Below are positions 17,969-27,774 of a stretch of DNA of 64,000 nucleotides, piece after piece. Numbering within the stretch: position 1 is the first letter of the stretch; each line of letters starts with the position of its first letter. Made by a program: the position numbers and the translations under genes. The notes under the pieces are model-generated. The model was not told where the DNA came from. It ran no database searches and was given only the letters and a program-made list of their open reading frames with translations. Origin of the DNA: CAWEYO01 sp963813315 (GTDB lineage Bacteria > Pseudomonadota > Alphaproteobacteria > Rhizobiales > Rhizobiaceae); assembly GCA_963813315.1 (NCBI GenBank), contig CAWEYO010000019.1, positions 93,601 through 157,600 on the forward strand, given 5' to 3'.

Positions 17969-18628
17969 ATGCGACCCACTGCGCGAACACTCATCCTTGC
18001 AGGCGCTGCGGCAGCCCTTCTGGCGTCCACCAGCCCGGCTTTGGTCCATCCGCATGTGTTCGCGGAGGCGCGTCTCGAGGTGATGCTCAACCCGGACAAG
18101 TCGGTGAAATCGCTCAGGCATCTGTGGCGCTTCGACGATGTGTTTTCCAGCACGGTGCTGATGGAGTTCGACGCAAATTCGGACCTCAAGCTTGACGACG
18201 CGGAACTGCAGGAGGTGGCGAATACAGTCTATAGTTCGTTGGCGGAGTACGACTATTTCCAGGTCGTTACGGCTGATGGCAAGGATGTCGCCATGAAACC
18301 GCCGGCGCAACTGATGGCCAACTACGAAGGCGACCAGCTGATCATCCTGTTCGAGTCCGAACCGAAGCATCCGCTGAAGCTCAGCGGCAAGATCGATTTC
18401 GGCATCTATGATCCGACTTTCTACACAGCGATCGATTTCGTCGAGGACGAGCACATGGCCATCGACGGCATGCCCGCCAACTGCACCCGAGCCGTGGTTC
18501 GACCCGATCCCGATGAAGCGATTGCGCAGAACCAGGCCAGTCTGACCGACGCCTTCTTCAACGACCCGGCCGGCACCAATCTCAGCAAAATCTTCGCCAC
18601 CAAGCTTGAACTTACCTGCAAAGGCTGA
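17969..18628 (+). CDS. DUF1007 family periplasmic protein
   Basis: A 219-residue exported protein. The signal peptide covers about residues 1-26 (ending PALV/HPHVF), and the mature N-terminus HPHVF is the conserved DUF1007 motif. DUF1007 proteins are regularly encoded beside NicO-type nickel/cobalt transporters, as here, where they probably deliver or bind the metal in the periplasm. The transporter gene begins within or immediately after its stop. Confidence 0.87.
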   Translation: MRPTARTLILAGAAAALLASTSPALVHPHVFAEARLEVMLNPDKSVKSLRHLWRFDDVFSSTVLMEFDANSDLKLDDAELQEVANTVYSSLAEYDYFQVVTADGKDVAMKPPAQLMANYEGDQLIILFESEPKHPLKLSGKIDFGIYDPTFYTAIDFVEDEHMAIDGMPANCTRAVVRPDPDEAIAQNQASLTDAFFNDPAGTNLSKIFATKLELTCKG

Positions 18629-18632
18629 CTCC

Positions 18633-19673
18633 TTGAGCAAGAAGGTAATACGCGTAGTATTCGGTCTCCTCGCCGTGACCTATGTCTTGACGCATTTTCT
18701 CGGTCACGCCCACGCGAGTTCGCTTGGCATTGGCACGAACGAAGCGACGCTTCCCTCTACCGGGCTGTTTGCAGGGTGGTTGAACTGGATCAATGTCCAG
18801 CAACAGGCTTTTTACCGCTCGCTGACCGGAGCGCTGAAGGCGATGCGCGGGGACGGCTCGAAACTCTGGGTGCTGGCCGGTCTTTCCTTTGCCTATGGCA
18901 TCTTTCACGCCGCCGGACCCGGCCACGGCAAGGCGGTCATCTCGTCCTACATGCTGGCTAATGAAGTGGCGCTGCGCCGCGGTATCGCCCTTTCCTTCGT
19001 CTCGGCCTTCTTGCAGGCGGCGACTGCCATCATAGTGATGACGTTGGTATTTCTGGTTCTGCGCGGCACATCCGTTTCCATGACCGATGCGACATGGTTC
19101 CTCGAAGTCGTGAGCTACGCGCTGATCAGCGCCTTTGGCGCATGGCTGCTCTGGCGCAAAGTCAATCCGCTGTTGCGCGGGCTCGTCGCCTCCAACCCGA
19201 TGCACAGCCTCTCGGCCGCCCATGCGCACAGTCACGTGACGGGACATTCGCACCACACCCATGATCGCCATGACCATTCCCATGCTCCGGGCGAGGTCTG
19301 CGAAACATGCGGTCATTCGCACGCTGCGGACCCGGCCATGCTTTCCGGCGACCGCTTCGACTGGCACACGGCATGGTCGGCAGTCGCCGCGGTCGGCATC
19401 CGTCCGTGCTCGGGCGCGCTGATCGTCCTCAGTTTTGCCTTCCTGAACGGCTTATGGGCCGGCGGCATTCTATCGGTGCTCGCCATGGCGCTCGGGACTG
19501 CCATCACGGTTTCTGCGCTGGCCACAATGGCCGTGACTGCAAAGAACTGGGCGGTTGCTTTTGCCGGCAATGGCCGCGCGGGACCCCGGCTCCACACCGC
19601 CATCGAGATCGCTGGAGCGAGCATGGTGCTCATTCTCGGATTGGTACTGCTCAGCGCGAGCTTGTACGCCTGA
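18633..19673 (+). CDS. Nickel/cobalt transporter, NicO/RcnA family
   Basis: About 346 residues with six to seven membrane segments. Metal-site motifs are FHAAGPGHGKA in the first half and GIRPCSGALIVLSFA in the second, with a central cytoplasmic His-rich loop (HAHSHVTGHSHHTHDRHDH). Start codons here are weak: TTG at 18633 follows AAGG, and a longer TTG at 18606 overlaps the DUF1007 gene. The pair is expected to move Ni2+ or Co2+ across the inner membrane; direction (uptake or efflux) is not decided by sequence. Its 3' end overlaps the convergent denD by 23 bases. Confidence 0.88.
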   Translation: MSKKVIRVVFGLLAVTYVLTHFLGHAHASSLGIGTNEATLPSTGLFAGWLNWINVQQQAFYRSLTGALKAMRGDGSKLWVLAGLSFAYGIFHAAGPGHGKAVISSYMLANEVALRRGIALSFVSAFLQAATAIIVMTLVFLVLRGTSVSMTDATWFLEVVSYALISAFGAWLLWRKVNPLLRGLVASNPMHSLSAAHAHSHVTGHSHHTHDRHDHSHAPGEVCETCGHSHAADPAMLSGDRFDWHTAWSAVAAVGIRPCSGALIVLSFAFLNGLWAGGILSVLAMALGTAITVSALATMAVTAKNWAVAFAGNGRAGPRLHTAIEIAGASMVLILGLVLLSASLYA

Positions 19674-20640
19674 TCTGCCCGCCGAGCTCATCCTCGATAT
19701 AGACGCCAATGATATCGTCGAACGTTTCCTCAGCCGCGAAGCCCAGCTCGCGTGCGCGCCTTGCCTCGAATCGGGTGGGCCAGTTCCTGACGATCGACCA
19801 AACCTCGTCGTCCGGTTCCTCCCGGATCAACTTCTCGATGTCGTTGCCCGCAATCCGCTTCAGCGCCTCGATCTGTTCCCCGACCGACACCCCAACGCCG
19901 GGCATAGTAAGGTTTCGGCGTGGCCCGACCGCGTCGCCGTCGATTGTGGCAGCATGAAGCAGGAAGTTCACCGCGGAGCGCGGGCTGGCGAGCGTGTGGA
20001 CGACCGACCGGGGCACCGGCAGGATAGCCTCCTCGCCATTCAGCGGCTCGCGTATGATTCCTGAAAAGAAACTGGAAGCTGCTTTGTTGGGCTTGCCGGG
20101 TCTTACACAAATGGTCGGCAGGCGGATGCCGATGCCGTCGAAAAAGCCGCGCCGCGTATAGTCTGCCAACAGCGCTTCGCCGATCAGCTTCTGGGTGCCA
20201 TAGGAGGTAAGCGGCGTCGGATGGAATTCGTCCGGGATGACGTCCGGAAATGGTGCGCCGAACGCCGCGATCGACGAGGTGAATACAAGGCGCGGTCCAT
20301 CGTTCGCCAGCCTGATCGCGTCGAACAGCGCACGCGTTCCATCCAGATTGACGCGGTAGCCGAGATCGAAATTCGCCTCGGCTTCGCCTGAAACGATACC
20401 GGCCAGATGGAAGACGACGTCCGGTTTCGATGCAATCAACGTTTCTGCGGCGCCCGCTTCCGAAAGATCGCCGGTATGGATCGAGACATGCGCGCCCTCC
20501 ATCGGCAAGGCAGCGGCGGGCACGATGTCGTGCATATCGAGCGCGGCAATCCTGCGGTCTGCCAGCATCCCGTCCCGCTGCAACCGGGCGGCGAGCTTGC
20601 GGCCGATCATCCCGGCCGCCCCGGTGATCAGGATGCGCAT
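19651..20640 (-). CDS. denD: D-erythronate dehydrogenase-like NAD-dependent epimerase/dehydratase family protein
   Basis: A 329-residue extended SDR. It has nucleotide-binding GAAGMIG at residues 7-13, SSIAAFG as the catalytic Ser region and YGTQK as the Tyr/Lys pair. The sequence order (FHLAGIVSGEAE, RLPTICVRPGKPN) matches DenD, which oxidises D-erythronate to 2-keto-D-erythronate. The other genes of the usual tetronate pathway are not next to it. The start at 20640 abuts the upstream small membrane protein stop. Confidence 0.85.
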   Translation of the reverse strand: MRILITGAAGMIGRKLAARLQRDGMLADRRIAALDMHDIVPAAALPMEGAHVSIHTGDLSEAGAAETLIASKPDVVFHLAGIVSGEAEANFDLGYRVNLDGTRALFDAIRLANDGPRLVFTSSIAAFGAPFPDVIPDEFHPTPLTSYGTQKLIGEALLADYTRRGFFDGIGIRLPTICVRPGKPNKAASSFFSGIIREPLNGEEAILPVPRSVVHTLASPRSAVNFLLHAATIDGDAVGPRRNLTMPGVGVSVGEQIEALKRIAGNDIEKLIREEPDDEVWSIVRNWPTRFEARRARELGFAAEETFDDIIGVYIEDELGGQIRRTSSR

Positions 20641-20641
20641 G

Positions 20642-20842
20642 TCACTTCCCCTTTCGTTGCGCCCGCCCACGCAGCCAGAACAGCAGGAAAAACGCCGCGA
20701 CAAAGAGGACCGGCACAACGCCAGCGGCGGTTAGGGAGACGCTGCCGATAGCCAGCATAATGACCGGCAGGTAATAGGCCACGAGCCCGAAGCCGAGCAA
20801 AATGACAGCAGCCGCCAGTGCTGCCTCCCTGTTGTCGCTCAT
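20642..20842 (-). CDS. Small two-helix membrane protein
   Basis: 66 residues from the ATG at 20842 (or 70 from 20854). It has two hydrophobic segments (about residues 8-28 and 34-55) and a basic C-terminus RGRAQRKGK, predicting an inner-membrane protein with both ends inside. The stop is one base from the denD start, so they are co-transcribed. No family recognised. Confidence 0.55.
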   Translation of the reverse strand: MSDNREAALAAAVILLGFGLVAYYLPVIMLAIGSVSLTAAGVVPVLFVAAFFLLFWLRGRAQRKGK

Positions 20843-20918
20843 CACAATGTCCATTCGCGAATTTTGGTTGGGAGGGCGGCTCCCTCTGACGCGCGGTAAT
20901 GTTTTCCGGCACGCGACA

Positions 20919-21869
20919 TCAGCGCCCCTCCTTCATGTGAGTGTGGTCGGCATGGGAATCGGCGCACTGCCCAAACTCGGGTTCGACAGTAGCATGGTCT
21001 ATGCCATGGTTCAGCGCGAGCCGCTTCTTGATCGCGCGAATAGCGCCATGCGCATCGGCGCCCGCGACGAGACAAGCGTGGAGCGTCGCGAAATTCCGCG
21101 CTCCATCAAGCGACCATATGTGCATGTGGTGAATTTCCAGCACGCCGGCTACGTGAGTTTCGATGTCCCTGGCGATGCCGTCGCGATCGAGATTGTCCGG
21201 CACGCCCTCGAGCAGCAGATGGCCGGATTCCCTGATGAGCGCCGAGGCGCTGTAAAAGAGCAGCAGCGCGACCAGCACGGACAGAATTGGGTCGATCACC
21301 GTCCATCCGGTGGCGAGAATGACGCAAGCCGCGACAAGCACCGCGACGGACCCGAGCAGATCACCCATGACGTGAAGTGCTGCACCCCGCATGTTAAGGC
21401 TCCGCCTGTCGCCTCCGTGCAACAGCAGAAACGCCCCGATGTTGACCAGCAAGCCAAGGACCGCGATGACCAGCATCGGCCCGGCCAGAACTGGCGCGGG
21501 TACATTCAGCCGATGCCATGCCTCATAGATGATCCAGAGCCCGATCGCGAAGACCGTCAGGCCGTTCGTGTAGGCGACAAGCGTCTTCAAGCGATCGAAG
21601 CCATAGGTCATGCGCGCCGTCGCCACCCGGCTTGCCAAATGAAAGGCATACCACGCGAGTACGAGCGAAACTGAGTTGGTCAGCATGTGACCCGCGTCCG
21701 CAAGCAGCGCCAGAGAGCCCGTCAGGAGGCCGCCCGCAGCCTCAGTGGCCATGAAACAGGCTGTCAGGCAGGCGGCCGCAAGCACCCGCGCCTTGTCACT
21801 ACCACCGTGGTCGCGCGCATGGTGGTGGCCGTCGCCGTGGCCGTGGGCATGTCCATGGACGCGCGCCAT
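20919..21869 (-). CDS. Cation diffusion facilitator (CzcD/ZitB-type zinc exporter)
   Basis: A 316-residue protein. It has an N-terminal His-rich stretch, six membrane segments, and the metal site HxxxD in LLADAGHMLTN and HVMGDLLGS, followed by a C-terminal cytoplasmic domain. The ATG at 21869 has GGGAAG six bases upstream. It exchanges Zn2+ or a similar divalent cation for protons to remove excess metal. Confidence 0.93.
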   Translation of the reverse strand: MARVHGHAHGHGDGHHHARDHGGSDKARVLAAACLTACFMATEAAGGLLTGSLALLADAGHMLTNSVSLVLAWYAFHLASRVATARMTYGFDRLKTLVAYTNGLTVFAIGLWIIYEAWHRLNVPAPVLAGPMLVIAVLGLLVNIGAFLLLHGGDRRSLNMRGAALHVMGDLLGSVAVLVAACVILATGWTVIDPILSVLVALLLFYSASALIRESGHLLLEGVPDNLDRDGIARDIETHVAGVLEIHHMHIWSLDGARNFATLHACLVAGADAHGAIRAIKKRLALNHGIDHATVEPEFGQCADSHADHTHMKEGR

Positions 21870-21880
21870 GCCGCTTCCCT

Positions 21881-22567
21881 TCACGCGCCGGGGTCGGACC
21901 GAAAATCTTCCAACCGGCGCTTCTGACGGCCATGGCTATCAAAATTGGCCGGATCGAGCCAGCCTTCGTACGCTCGCCGCAGCGCCGGCCATTCCTTGTC
22001 GATGATCGAATACCAGGCCGAGTTGCGATTCTCGCCCTTAACGACGAGATGCTGCCGGAAAACGCCTTCGAAAGTGAATCCGAAACGTTCGGCGGCCCGC
22101 TTCGATGGTTCGTTGAGGTTGTTGCATTTCCACTCGAAACGCCGATATCCAAGCTCGTCGAAGGCGTATGTGGCGAACAGAAACAGTGCTTCGGTGGCGG
22201 CATGCCGTCTCGAAATCAACGGACCCCAGTAGATGTGACCGATCTCGATGACGCCATGCGCCGGCTCGATGCGCAGGAACGTCTGTCGGCCGGCGACCTT
22301 GCCTGTTGCCTTGTCGATAACAGCGAAAAAGAGCGGATCGGCGCTTGCCTCGGCATGATCCAGCCACGCCTGGAATTCGGCGCGGCTTCGCGGCGCGATA
22401 TCCGGCAGATAGCGAAAGCGGCCGGCGATGTCCGGCACCGATGAAGCCTCGAACAGCCCATCGCCGTGTCTGGCCGCACTGAGCGGCTCGAGCCGCACAT
22501 AACGGCCTTCCATGGGCGCACGCGCGGGGCGCGGCCTTGGCTGCCAGTCCTTCAAATCGTCCGCCAT
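21881..22567 (-). CDS. GNAT-family N-acetyltransferase (RimJ/RimL-like)
   Basis: 228 residues. The acetyltransferase fold is visible from GRYVRLEPLS to AAERFGFTFEGVFRQH, which is the conserved RimL-type block with the acetyl-CoA site preceding it. Two adjacent ATGs follow GGAGGA; the second (22567) has better spacing. It sits 11 bases before the exporter gene, so co-transcription is likely. The acetyl acceptor is unknown. Confidence 0.88.
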   Translation of the reverse strand: MADDLKDWQPRPRPARAPMEGRYVRLEPLSAARHGDGLFEASSVPDIAGRFRYLPDIAPRSRAEFQAWLDHAEASADPLFFAVIDKATGKVAGRQTFLRIEPAHGVIEIGHIYWGPLISRRHAATEALFLFATYAFDELGYRRFEWKCNNLNEPSKRAAERFGFTFEGVFRQHLVVKGENRNSAWYSIIDKEWPALRRAYEGWLDPANFDSHGRQKRRLEDFRSDPGA

Positions 22568-22658
22568 CATTCCTCCAGTTTCGTTCGGCCTTGCGCCGCG
22601 GCGCGGGTCATCAGAAAGTGAAACCTGCCAAAAAACGCTTACCAGATGGACGCGCGCG

Positions 22659-23843
22659 ATGCTCCACACGATTTCCGCCTTCGATCGCCTCGGCGAGGAA
22701 AACGCATTTGCCGTTCTCGCGCGGGCGTCTGCCCTGGCTGCAGGTGGCAGGGACATCATCAATCTCGGCATCGGCCAGCCGGACTTCAGGACGCCGGCCC
22801 ATATCGTGGAAGCGGCCATCAAGGCACTGCGTGACGGGCATCACGGCTATACGCCCGCGACGGGCCTTTTGGCGACGCGCGAAGCGGTAGCGCGGCGAAC
22901 ACTGACGACGACCGGCGTCGAGGTGTCGCCCGAAAACATCATGATCCTGCCCGGCGGCAAGCCGACGATGTATGCGGCGATCGTCATGTTCGGTGAGCCC
23001 GGCGTTGACATCCTCTATCCCGACCCCGGCTTTCCGATCTATCGCTCGATGATCGAATTCACGGGTGCGACACCGGTGCCCGTTCCGATCCGCGAGGAAA
23101 ATGGCTTCGCCTTCTCGGCGGATGAGACACTGGCCCTGATAACTCCGAAGACCCGATTGTTGATCGTCAATTCGCCGGCGAACCCGACCGGCGGCGTAAC
23201 GCCTTCCGCCGAGATCGAAAAACTCGCGAACGGCCTTGCCGCACATCCGGAAGTCGCGATCCTCTCGGACGAGATCTACGAGGTCATGACCTATGACGGC
23301 GAAGAGCATTGTTCGCTTCTGCGATTTCCCGAAATCCGCGACCGCCTGATCGTCCTGAACGGCTGGTCGAAGACGTGGGCGATGACCGGCTGGCGCCTGG
23401 GGTGGTCGATCTGGCCGAACACCAGCGAAAGTGGATATCTCTACGACAAGATGCGCAAGCTCGCGGTCAATTGCTGGTCGTGCGTCAATGCACCGAGCCA
23501 GTATGCCGGTATCGCCGCGATCGACGGCCCGCAGGACGACGTCGCAAAGATGATGCAAGCGTTCCAGCGCCGCCGGAAAGTCGTGGTCGAGGCGCTGAAC
23601 GGCCTGCCTGGAATTTCATGCGTGACGCCGAAGGGCGCCTTCTACGCATTTCCGAACATCGCCGGGACAGGCTGGAAGGCGAAGCACCTGGCGTCGGCGC
23701 TGCTGGAGGAAGCAGGCGTCGCGCTGATCGGAGGCCCCGATTTCGGCGTTCTCGGTGAAGGCTACCTTCGCCTCTCCTATGCAAACTCCGAAGAAAACAT
23801 AGTGCGCGCGATCGAGAGGATCGGGGCGTTTTTGGCGAAGTGA
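22659..23843 (+). CDS. PLP-dependent aminotransferase, class I fold
   Basis: A 394-residue enzyme. Family landmarks are NLGIGQPDF near the N-terminus, NSPANPTGG, SDEIYE and the PLP lysine in NGWSKTWAMTGWRLG. It is similar to aspartate/arogenate-type aminotransferases. A divergent start, 92 bases from the acetyltransferase start, means the two share a promoter region. Substrate pair not determined. Confidence 0.92.
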   Translation: MLHTISAFDRLGEENAFAVLARASALAAGGRDIINLGIGQPDFRTPAHIVEAAIKALRDGHHGYTPATGLLATREAVARRTLTTTGVEVSPENIMILPGGKPTMYAAIVMFGEPGVDILYPDPGFPIYRSMIEFTGATPVPVPIREENGFAFSADETLALITPKTRLLIVNSPANPTGGVTPSAEIEKLANGLAAHPEVAILSDEIYEVMTYDGEEHCSLLRFPEIRDRLIVLNGWSKTWAMTGWRLGWSIWPNTSESGYLYDKMRKLAVNCWSCVNAPSQYAGIAAIDGPQDDVAKMMQAFQRRRKVVVEALNGLPGISCVTPKGAFYAFPNIAGTGWKAKHLASALLEEAGVALIGGPDFGVLGEGYLRLSYANSEENIVRAIERIGAFLAK

Positions 23844-23998
23844 GACGGGCGAAAACAAGCTGCGACGTCGAGGCATGGATTCCCGACACTCTCCGCTCGT
23901 TCGTCGCTAACGAGGTCGGGAACGACGCACTTCATTTTGCTTCCGCCAATCGCCGGCATCCGAGATAGGAGGAAACCTCCCACGCCGCGGCGCCGCTG

Positions 23999-24754
23999 TC
24001 ACCCCCTGCCGACATAGGGCATTTTCGTTGCCATCACCGTCATGAACAGCACGTTGGCGTCGAGCGGCAGGCCGGCCATATAGACCACGGCTTCTGCGAC
24101 CCGCTGGACGTCCATCATGGCCTCCGGTGCGACTGTGCCGTTGGCTTGTGGCACGCCGACAGCAATGGGCGCTGCCAGATCGGTCAGGGCGTTGCCGATA
24201 TCGATCTGCCCACAGGCGATGCCAAAGGGACGGCCGTCCAGGGCCAGCGTCCTGGTCAGCCCGCTGATCGCATGCTTGGTGGCGGTGTAAGGCACTGAGC
24301 CGGGCCGAGGCGCATAGGCCGAGACCGAGCCGTTGTTAATGATGCGGCCGCCCTGCGGGGACTGACGCCGCATCATCCCGAACGCCTTGCGGGCGCACAA
24401 GAACGACCCAGTGAGGTTTACGGCGACGATCTGGTCCCAGACATCCACCGGAATTTCGTCGATCAGCGTCGGCTTGTAGCCCATGCCGGCATTGTTGAAG
24501 AGCAGGTCGATATGGCCAAAGGCCTGTGCGGCGGTTTCAAACAGCCGATCGACGTCATCCGGCTTCGATACGTCGCACGAAACCGCCAACGCCTTCGCCT
24601 CGGTCGATCCGGCGTCGCTTATCGCGTCTTCGAGAACGGCGAGCCGGCGGCCGCAAAAGACGGCGTTCCAGCCATCCTTGAGAAGCGCCGTCGCCACGGA
24701 TTTTCCGATGCCGGTCCCTGCCCCGGTGATGACGGCGGTCTTGCTGGGTGACAT
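23999..24754 (-). CDS. Short-chain dehydrogenase/reductase
   Basis: A 251-residue SDR with TGAGTGIGKS at residues 9-18, NNAG, catalytic Ser in NNGSVSAY and a YTATK Tyr/Lys pair. The start at 24754 has GGAGGAGGGG upstream; the long in-frame extension to 25174 is a shadow. The aminotransferase is convergent to it. No substrate evident. Confidence 0.92.
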   Translation of the reverse strand: MSPSKTAVITGAGTGIGKSVATALLKDGWNAVFCGRRLAVLEDAISDAGSTEAKALAVSCDVSKPDDVDRLFETAAQAFGHIDLLFNNAGMGYKPTLIDEIPVDVWDQIVAVNLTGSFLCARKAFGMMRRQSPQGGRIINNGSVSAYAPRPGSVPYTATKHAISGLTRTLALDGRPFGIACGQIDIGNALTDLAAPIAVGVPQANGTVAPEAMMDVQRVAEAVVYMAGLPLDANVLFMTVMATKMPYVGRG

Positions 24755-24870
24755 CGTGCCCCTCCTCCCGAATCTTCCTGTTGCCGCCGCGCGTCCTTTG
24801 GAGCGCGCAAAGGAAGGCGAAACGGGTCTGCCAAGGCATTGCAGATGCGCGCGCCAGCGGCAAGCACTGC

Positions 24871-24897
24871 AAAAAGGGCGGCCATTGGCGACCGCCC
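24871..24897 (-). terminator. Rho-independent terminator
   Basis: On the minus strand GGGCGG and CCGCCC form a stem around a 10-base loop, followed by TTTTT. It lies 117 bases downstream of the TerB-like gene and before the SDR, so it ends transcription of the former. Confidence 0.75.
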
Positions 24898-25013
24898 CTC
24901 GCCCGGACCGCGCCTGGGAGGAGGATAGCGGGCCCGGCTGCCTGAAATGATGCTCCTTCTGCGTTAACGAAAGCTTACCATCTTCCCGGGGCGGTTCAAC
25001 GGCGGGCCAGGTC

Positions 25014-25716
25014 TCAGGCTTTCGCCGCCTCGACAACCGTCGCCTCGACATGTTCCACAAGTGTGTCCGGCAGCTCAAGCCGGCCAGCCAGCAGATCGAG
25101 ATAGCCGCGCTCGGCGCGCGAGTCCGGATTGATGGCGAGGCGCGAAGCGGTGTAGAGCTCGATCTTCTGCGCATCGGTCTTGGCGGCCGCGACGAGCTCG
25201 CTCAGAATGTCCGAGCGCTCCAGTTCCTCGATGAGGAATTTCTCCGCCTCGGCGCCGATACCGGAGAGTTCTGAGCCTGTCAGCGATCTTCTTGCGTTCC
25301 TCGTCATCGATATGACCGTCGGACTTGGCCGCGGCAATCATCGCGCGCACCAGCGTCAGCGCGAATTCCTCCTCGCCCTGAGGCGCCTGCGAAGGGTGAA
25401 AGCTGGTATCTTCGGGCGCCGGCAGCAGTTCCGGCTCGCGCGCTGCCGCTTCGGCTGGTTGCTCGCCGCTCTGATAGTTCTGGAATGCCTTGTAGGCAAG
25501 GCCCGCGACGGCTGCGAGACCGCCAAGCTTGAGTGCTGATCCCGTAACGGCGCGGCCCGCCCCCGTACCAAGCAGAACGGCGAGAACAGCCCCTGTAGCG
25601 AGCGGATTGTCCTTGGCAAGCTGCGTCACCTGACCGGTCTTCTCGCGAACGGTCGATTCGGTCCCGGGGACTTTCGAACCAAGCAGATCATCAAGCAGTT
25701 TCTTGGGATCAAACAT
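25014..25716 (-). CDS. TerB-like/DUF533 protein (reading frame interrupted)
   Basis: The start is at 25716 (MFDPKKLLDDLLG) with GGAGG five bases upstream. The N-terminal part has a hydrophobic glycine/alanine-rich segment, then the DUF533 domain (MIAAAKSDGHIDDEERKKI). The frame breaks at 25266-25271, where the plus strand reads GAGTTC. Removing one T rejoins it to GIGAEAEKFLIEEL and the natural C-terminus ending at 25014, and turns the site into GAGTC. As given, the first frame reads on to a stop at 25075. The protein is probably inner-membrane-anchored with a cytoplasmic TerB-like domain; its function is unknown. Confidence 0.82.
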
Positions 25717-25856
25717 GCCAGCCTCCGTTTGCATGCCCGTCGCCCCGCCGAACAGGCAGATCGAGATGGCTGAGGTAGGCAGCCCTTCACGGCATTACAA
25801 TGACGACCATAAACTTGGCCGTTGGGCGCAGTGCGCCTTAGTGTCCGATCCTCTAA

Positions 25857-26786
25857 TTAGCTGCCGATATGAGGGCGCGCGCCCCGCGCCGCAGCAATCG
25901 CGACCTGCCGATGACGCTCGGCATAGCGCTTGCGGTCCTCCTCGCTGCGCGTGTCGTGGCATTGCGGGCAGGACAAGCCCTCGCGGTAGAGCGGCGACTG
26001 CCGCGCCTCGGCCGTCAGGGGATAGCGGCAGGCGCGGCAAAGCTCGGCCTCCCCTTCCGCCAGCCCATGGGTCACTGAAACGCGCTCGTCGAAAACGAAG
26101 CATTCGCCTTCCCAGAGGCTCTGCTTCGCCGGCACCTCCTCGAGATACTTCAGGATGCCGCCCTTGAGGTGATAGACCTCTTCAAGGCCAAGGGACCGCA
26201 TATAGGCCGTCGCCTTCTCGCAGCGGATGCCGCCGGTGCAAAACATCGCCACCTTGCGGCCTTGCAGTTCCTGTCCGTGACGAGCGACCCACTCAGGGAA
26301 GTCGCGGAAGCTTCTGGTTCCGGGATCGACCGCATTGCGGAACGTGCCAATCGCAACCTCATAGTCGTTGCGCGTGTCGATCACGACAGTTCTGGGATCG
26401 GAGATTAGCGCGTTCCACTCGGCCGGCTCGACATAGGTACCGGCGCCGCAGGCCGGGTCGATACCGCCCACGCCCATCGTCACGATTTCCTTCTTGAGCC
26501 GCACCTTCATTCGATGAAAAGGCATTTCCGGCGCCGTGCTGTATTTCACGTCCATGCCGGCAAGCCCGGGGATCTCCTCGAGACGCGCGATGAGCGCCGC
26601 TATCGCCATCTCGCTCCCGGCCACCGTACCGTTGATCCCCTCCTTCGCGAGCAGTAGCGTGCCCTTGATATCGTGCGCGAGGCAGAACCGGATCAGCGGC
26701 TCTCGCAGCGACACGAAAGCCTCCAGCCGGCAGAACCGGTAGAGCGCGGCAATGCGGAAAGGCGGTTGCGGCGTGGATGAATTCAT
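25857..26786 (-). CDS. trhO: tRNA uridine(34) hydroxylase TrhO (rhodanese family, UPF0176)
   Basis: A 309-residue protein. The N-terminal ferredoxin-like domain has GTLLLAKEGINGT, the central rhodanese domain has VVIDTRNDYE and the active loop CTGGIRCEKA with the catalytic Cys, and the C-terminus has a CxxC pair (CRAC, CPQC). TrhO hydroxylates U34 of certain tRNAs using oxygen. The start is MNSSTPQPPF at 26786; the frame extension to 26993 has no conserved content. Confidence 0.93.
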   Translation of the reverse strand: MNSSTPQPPFRIAALYRFCRLEAFVSLREPLIRFCLAHDIKGTLLLAKEGINGTVAGSEMAIAALIARLEEIPGLAGMDVKYSTAPEMPFHRMKVRLKKEIVTMGVGGIDPACGAGTYVEPAEWNALISDPRTVVIDTRNDYEVAIGTFRNAVDPGTRSFRDFPEWVARHGQELQGRKVAMFCTGGIRCEKATAYMRSLGLEEVYHLKGGILKYLEEVPAKQSLWEGECFVFDERVSVTHGLAEGEAELCRACRYPLTAEARQSPLYREGLSCPQCHDTRSEEDRKRYAERHRQVAIAAARGARPHIGS

Positions 26787-27023
26787 GACGAACGCCCTAA
26801 AGGCCTGTGCCCTTTCTTTCAAGGGCAGACAATGCCTGCAGCACAAGAGCTGGTCGAAAATTCGCCGTTGCGGGCCACAAATGGCAATTCTTGCGCTTTT
26901 TGACTGAAAGCCCCGCCAACATGTTGCCGGACGGCGCCGTGGTTGCAGCCGAAAAATCGAATTCGCTTTTCCACCCCCTCCACCGTTCATCAATAATCGC
27001 GACCGAAGCCGGAGGGTATAGAC

Positions 27024-27731
27024 ATGTTCAGCAAGTGCACCGTTACAGAAATTTCAGCCGTGGCCACGGAATTGGGCGTTGAGCCGGCCGCGCTGCTGGC
27101 AGTCGCCGAGGTCGAGAGCGGCGGCAAGGTCTTCGCGAGCGTCGGGCAGCGCCGGGAACCTATCGTGCGTTTCGAAGCCCACTATTTCGACCGCCGGCTT
27201 TCGCACACGGATCGTGAAACTGCCCGAAAGGCTGGACTGGCCTCGCCCATCGCCGGCCGGATCGCCAATCCGGCAACCCAGGCCGCGCGCTGGCGGCTCG
27301 TCGACCGCGCCGCGGCGATCGATCGGCAGGCCGCCTACGAAGCCGTTTCCTGGGGGCTCGGCCAGGTCATGGGCGCCCACTGGGCCTGGCTTGGCTATAC
27401 CGGAGTCGACGCGCTTGTCGCGGAGGCCCGGTCCGGCGCGGGCGGACAGGCACGATTAATGGCACGCTACATCGAAAAAGCAGGGCTGTTGCCGGCGCTC
27501 CGAAAGCGGGACTGGACAGCCTTCGCGCGCGGATACAACGGCCCCGCCTATGCCCGCCACGGCTACGATCGCAAGATCGCCGCAGCCTATGAGCGTCATC
27601 GCGCCGTTCGCGCCGAGGAGAAAGAGCCACGGGCTGAAATTTCCGTGGCGGCGATTTCGTCGAAGCCCGTCAAAGGCAACGGCAGATGGCTTGTTCCGGC
27701 CTGGCTTGCCTCGCTGCTTGGCCGGGCGTGA
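27024..27731 (+). CDS. N-acetylmuramidase-domain protein (phage endolysin type)
   Basis: A 235-residue protein with GGAGGG upstream of the ATG. Residues 10-185 match the N-acetylmuramidase (DUF3380) domain: the catalytic Glu region is AVAEVESGG, followed by EPIVRFEAHYFDRRL and SWGLGQVMGAHW. It lacks a signal peptide. This domain is usual in phage or gene-transfer-agent endolysins, yet no other phage gene is nearby. The last 50 residues are basic and of unknown function. Confidence 0.87.
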   Translation: MFSKCTVTEISAVATELGVEPAALLAVAEVESGGKVFASVGQRREPIVRFEAHYFDRRLSHTDRETARKAGLASPIAGRIANPATQAARWRLVDRAAAIDRQAAYEAVSWGLGQVMGAHWAWLGYTGVDALVAEARSGAGGQARLMARYIEKAGLLPALRKRDWTAFARGYNGPAYARHGYDRKIAAAYERHRAVRAEEKEPRAEISVAAISSKPVKGNGRWLVPAWLASLLGRA

Positions 27732-27774
27732 GCGGCACTCCGCCTGTTCTCGCGGTGGACTCACCAATTCTCAT

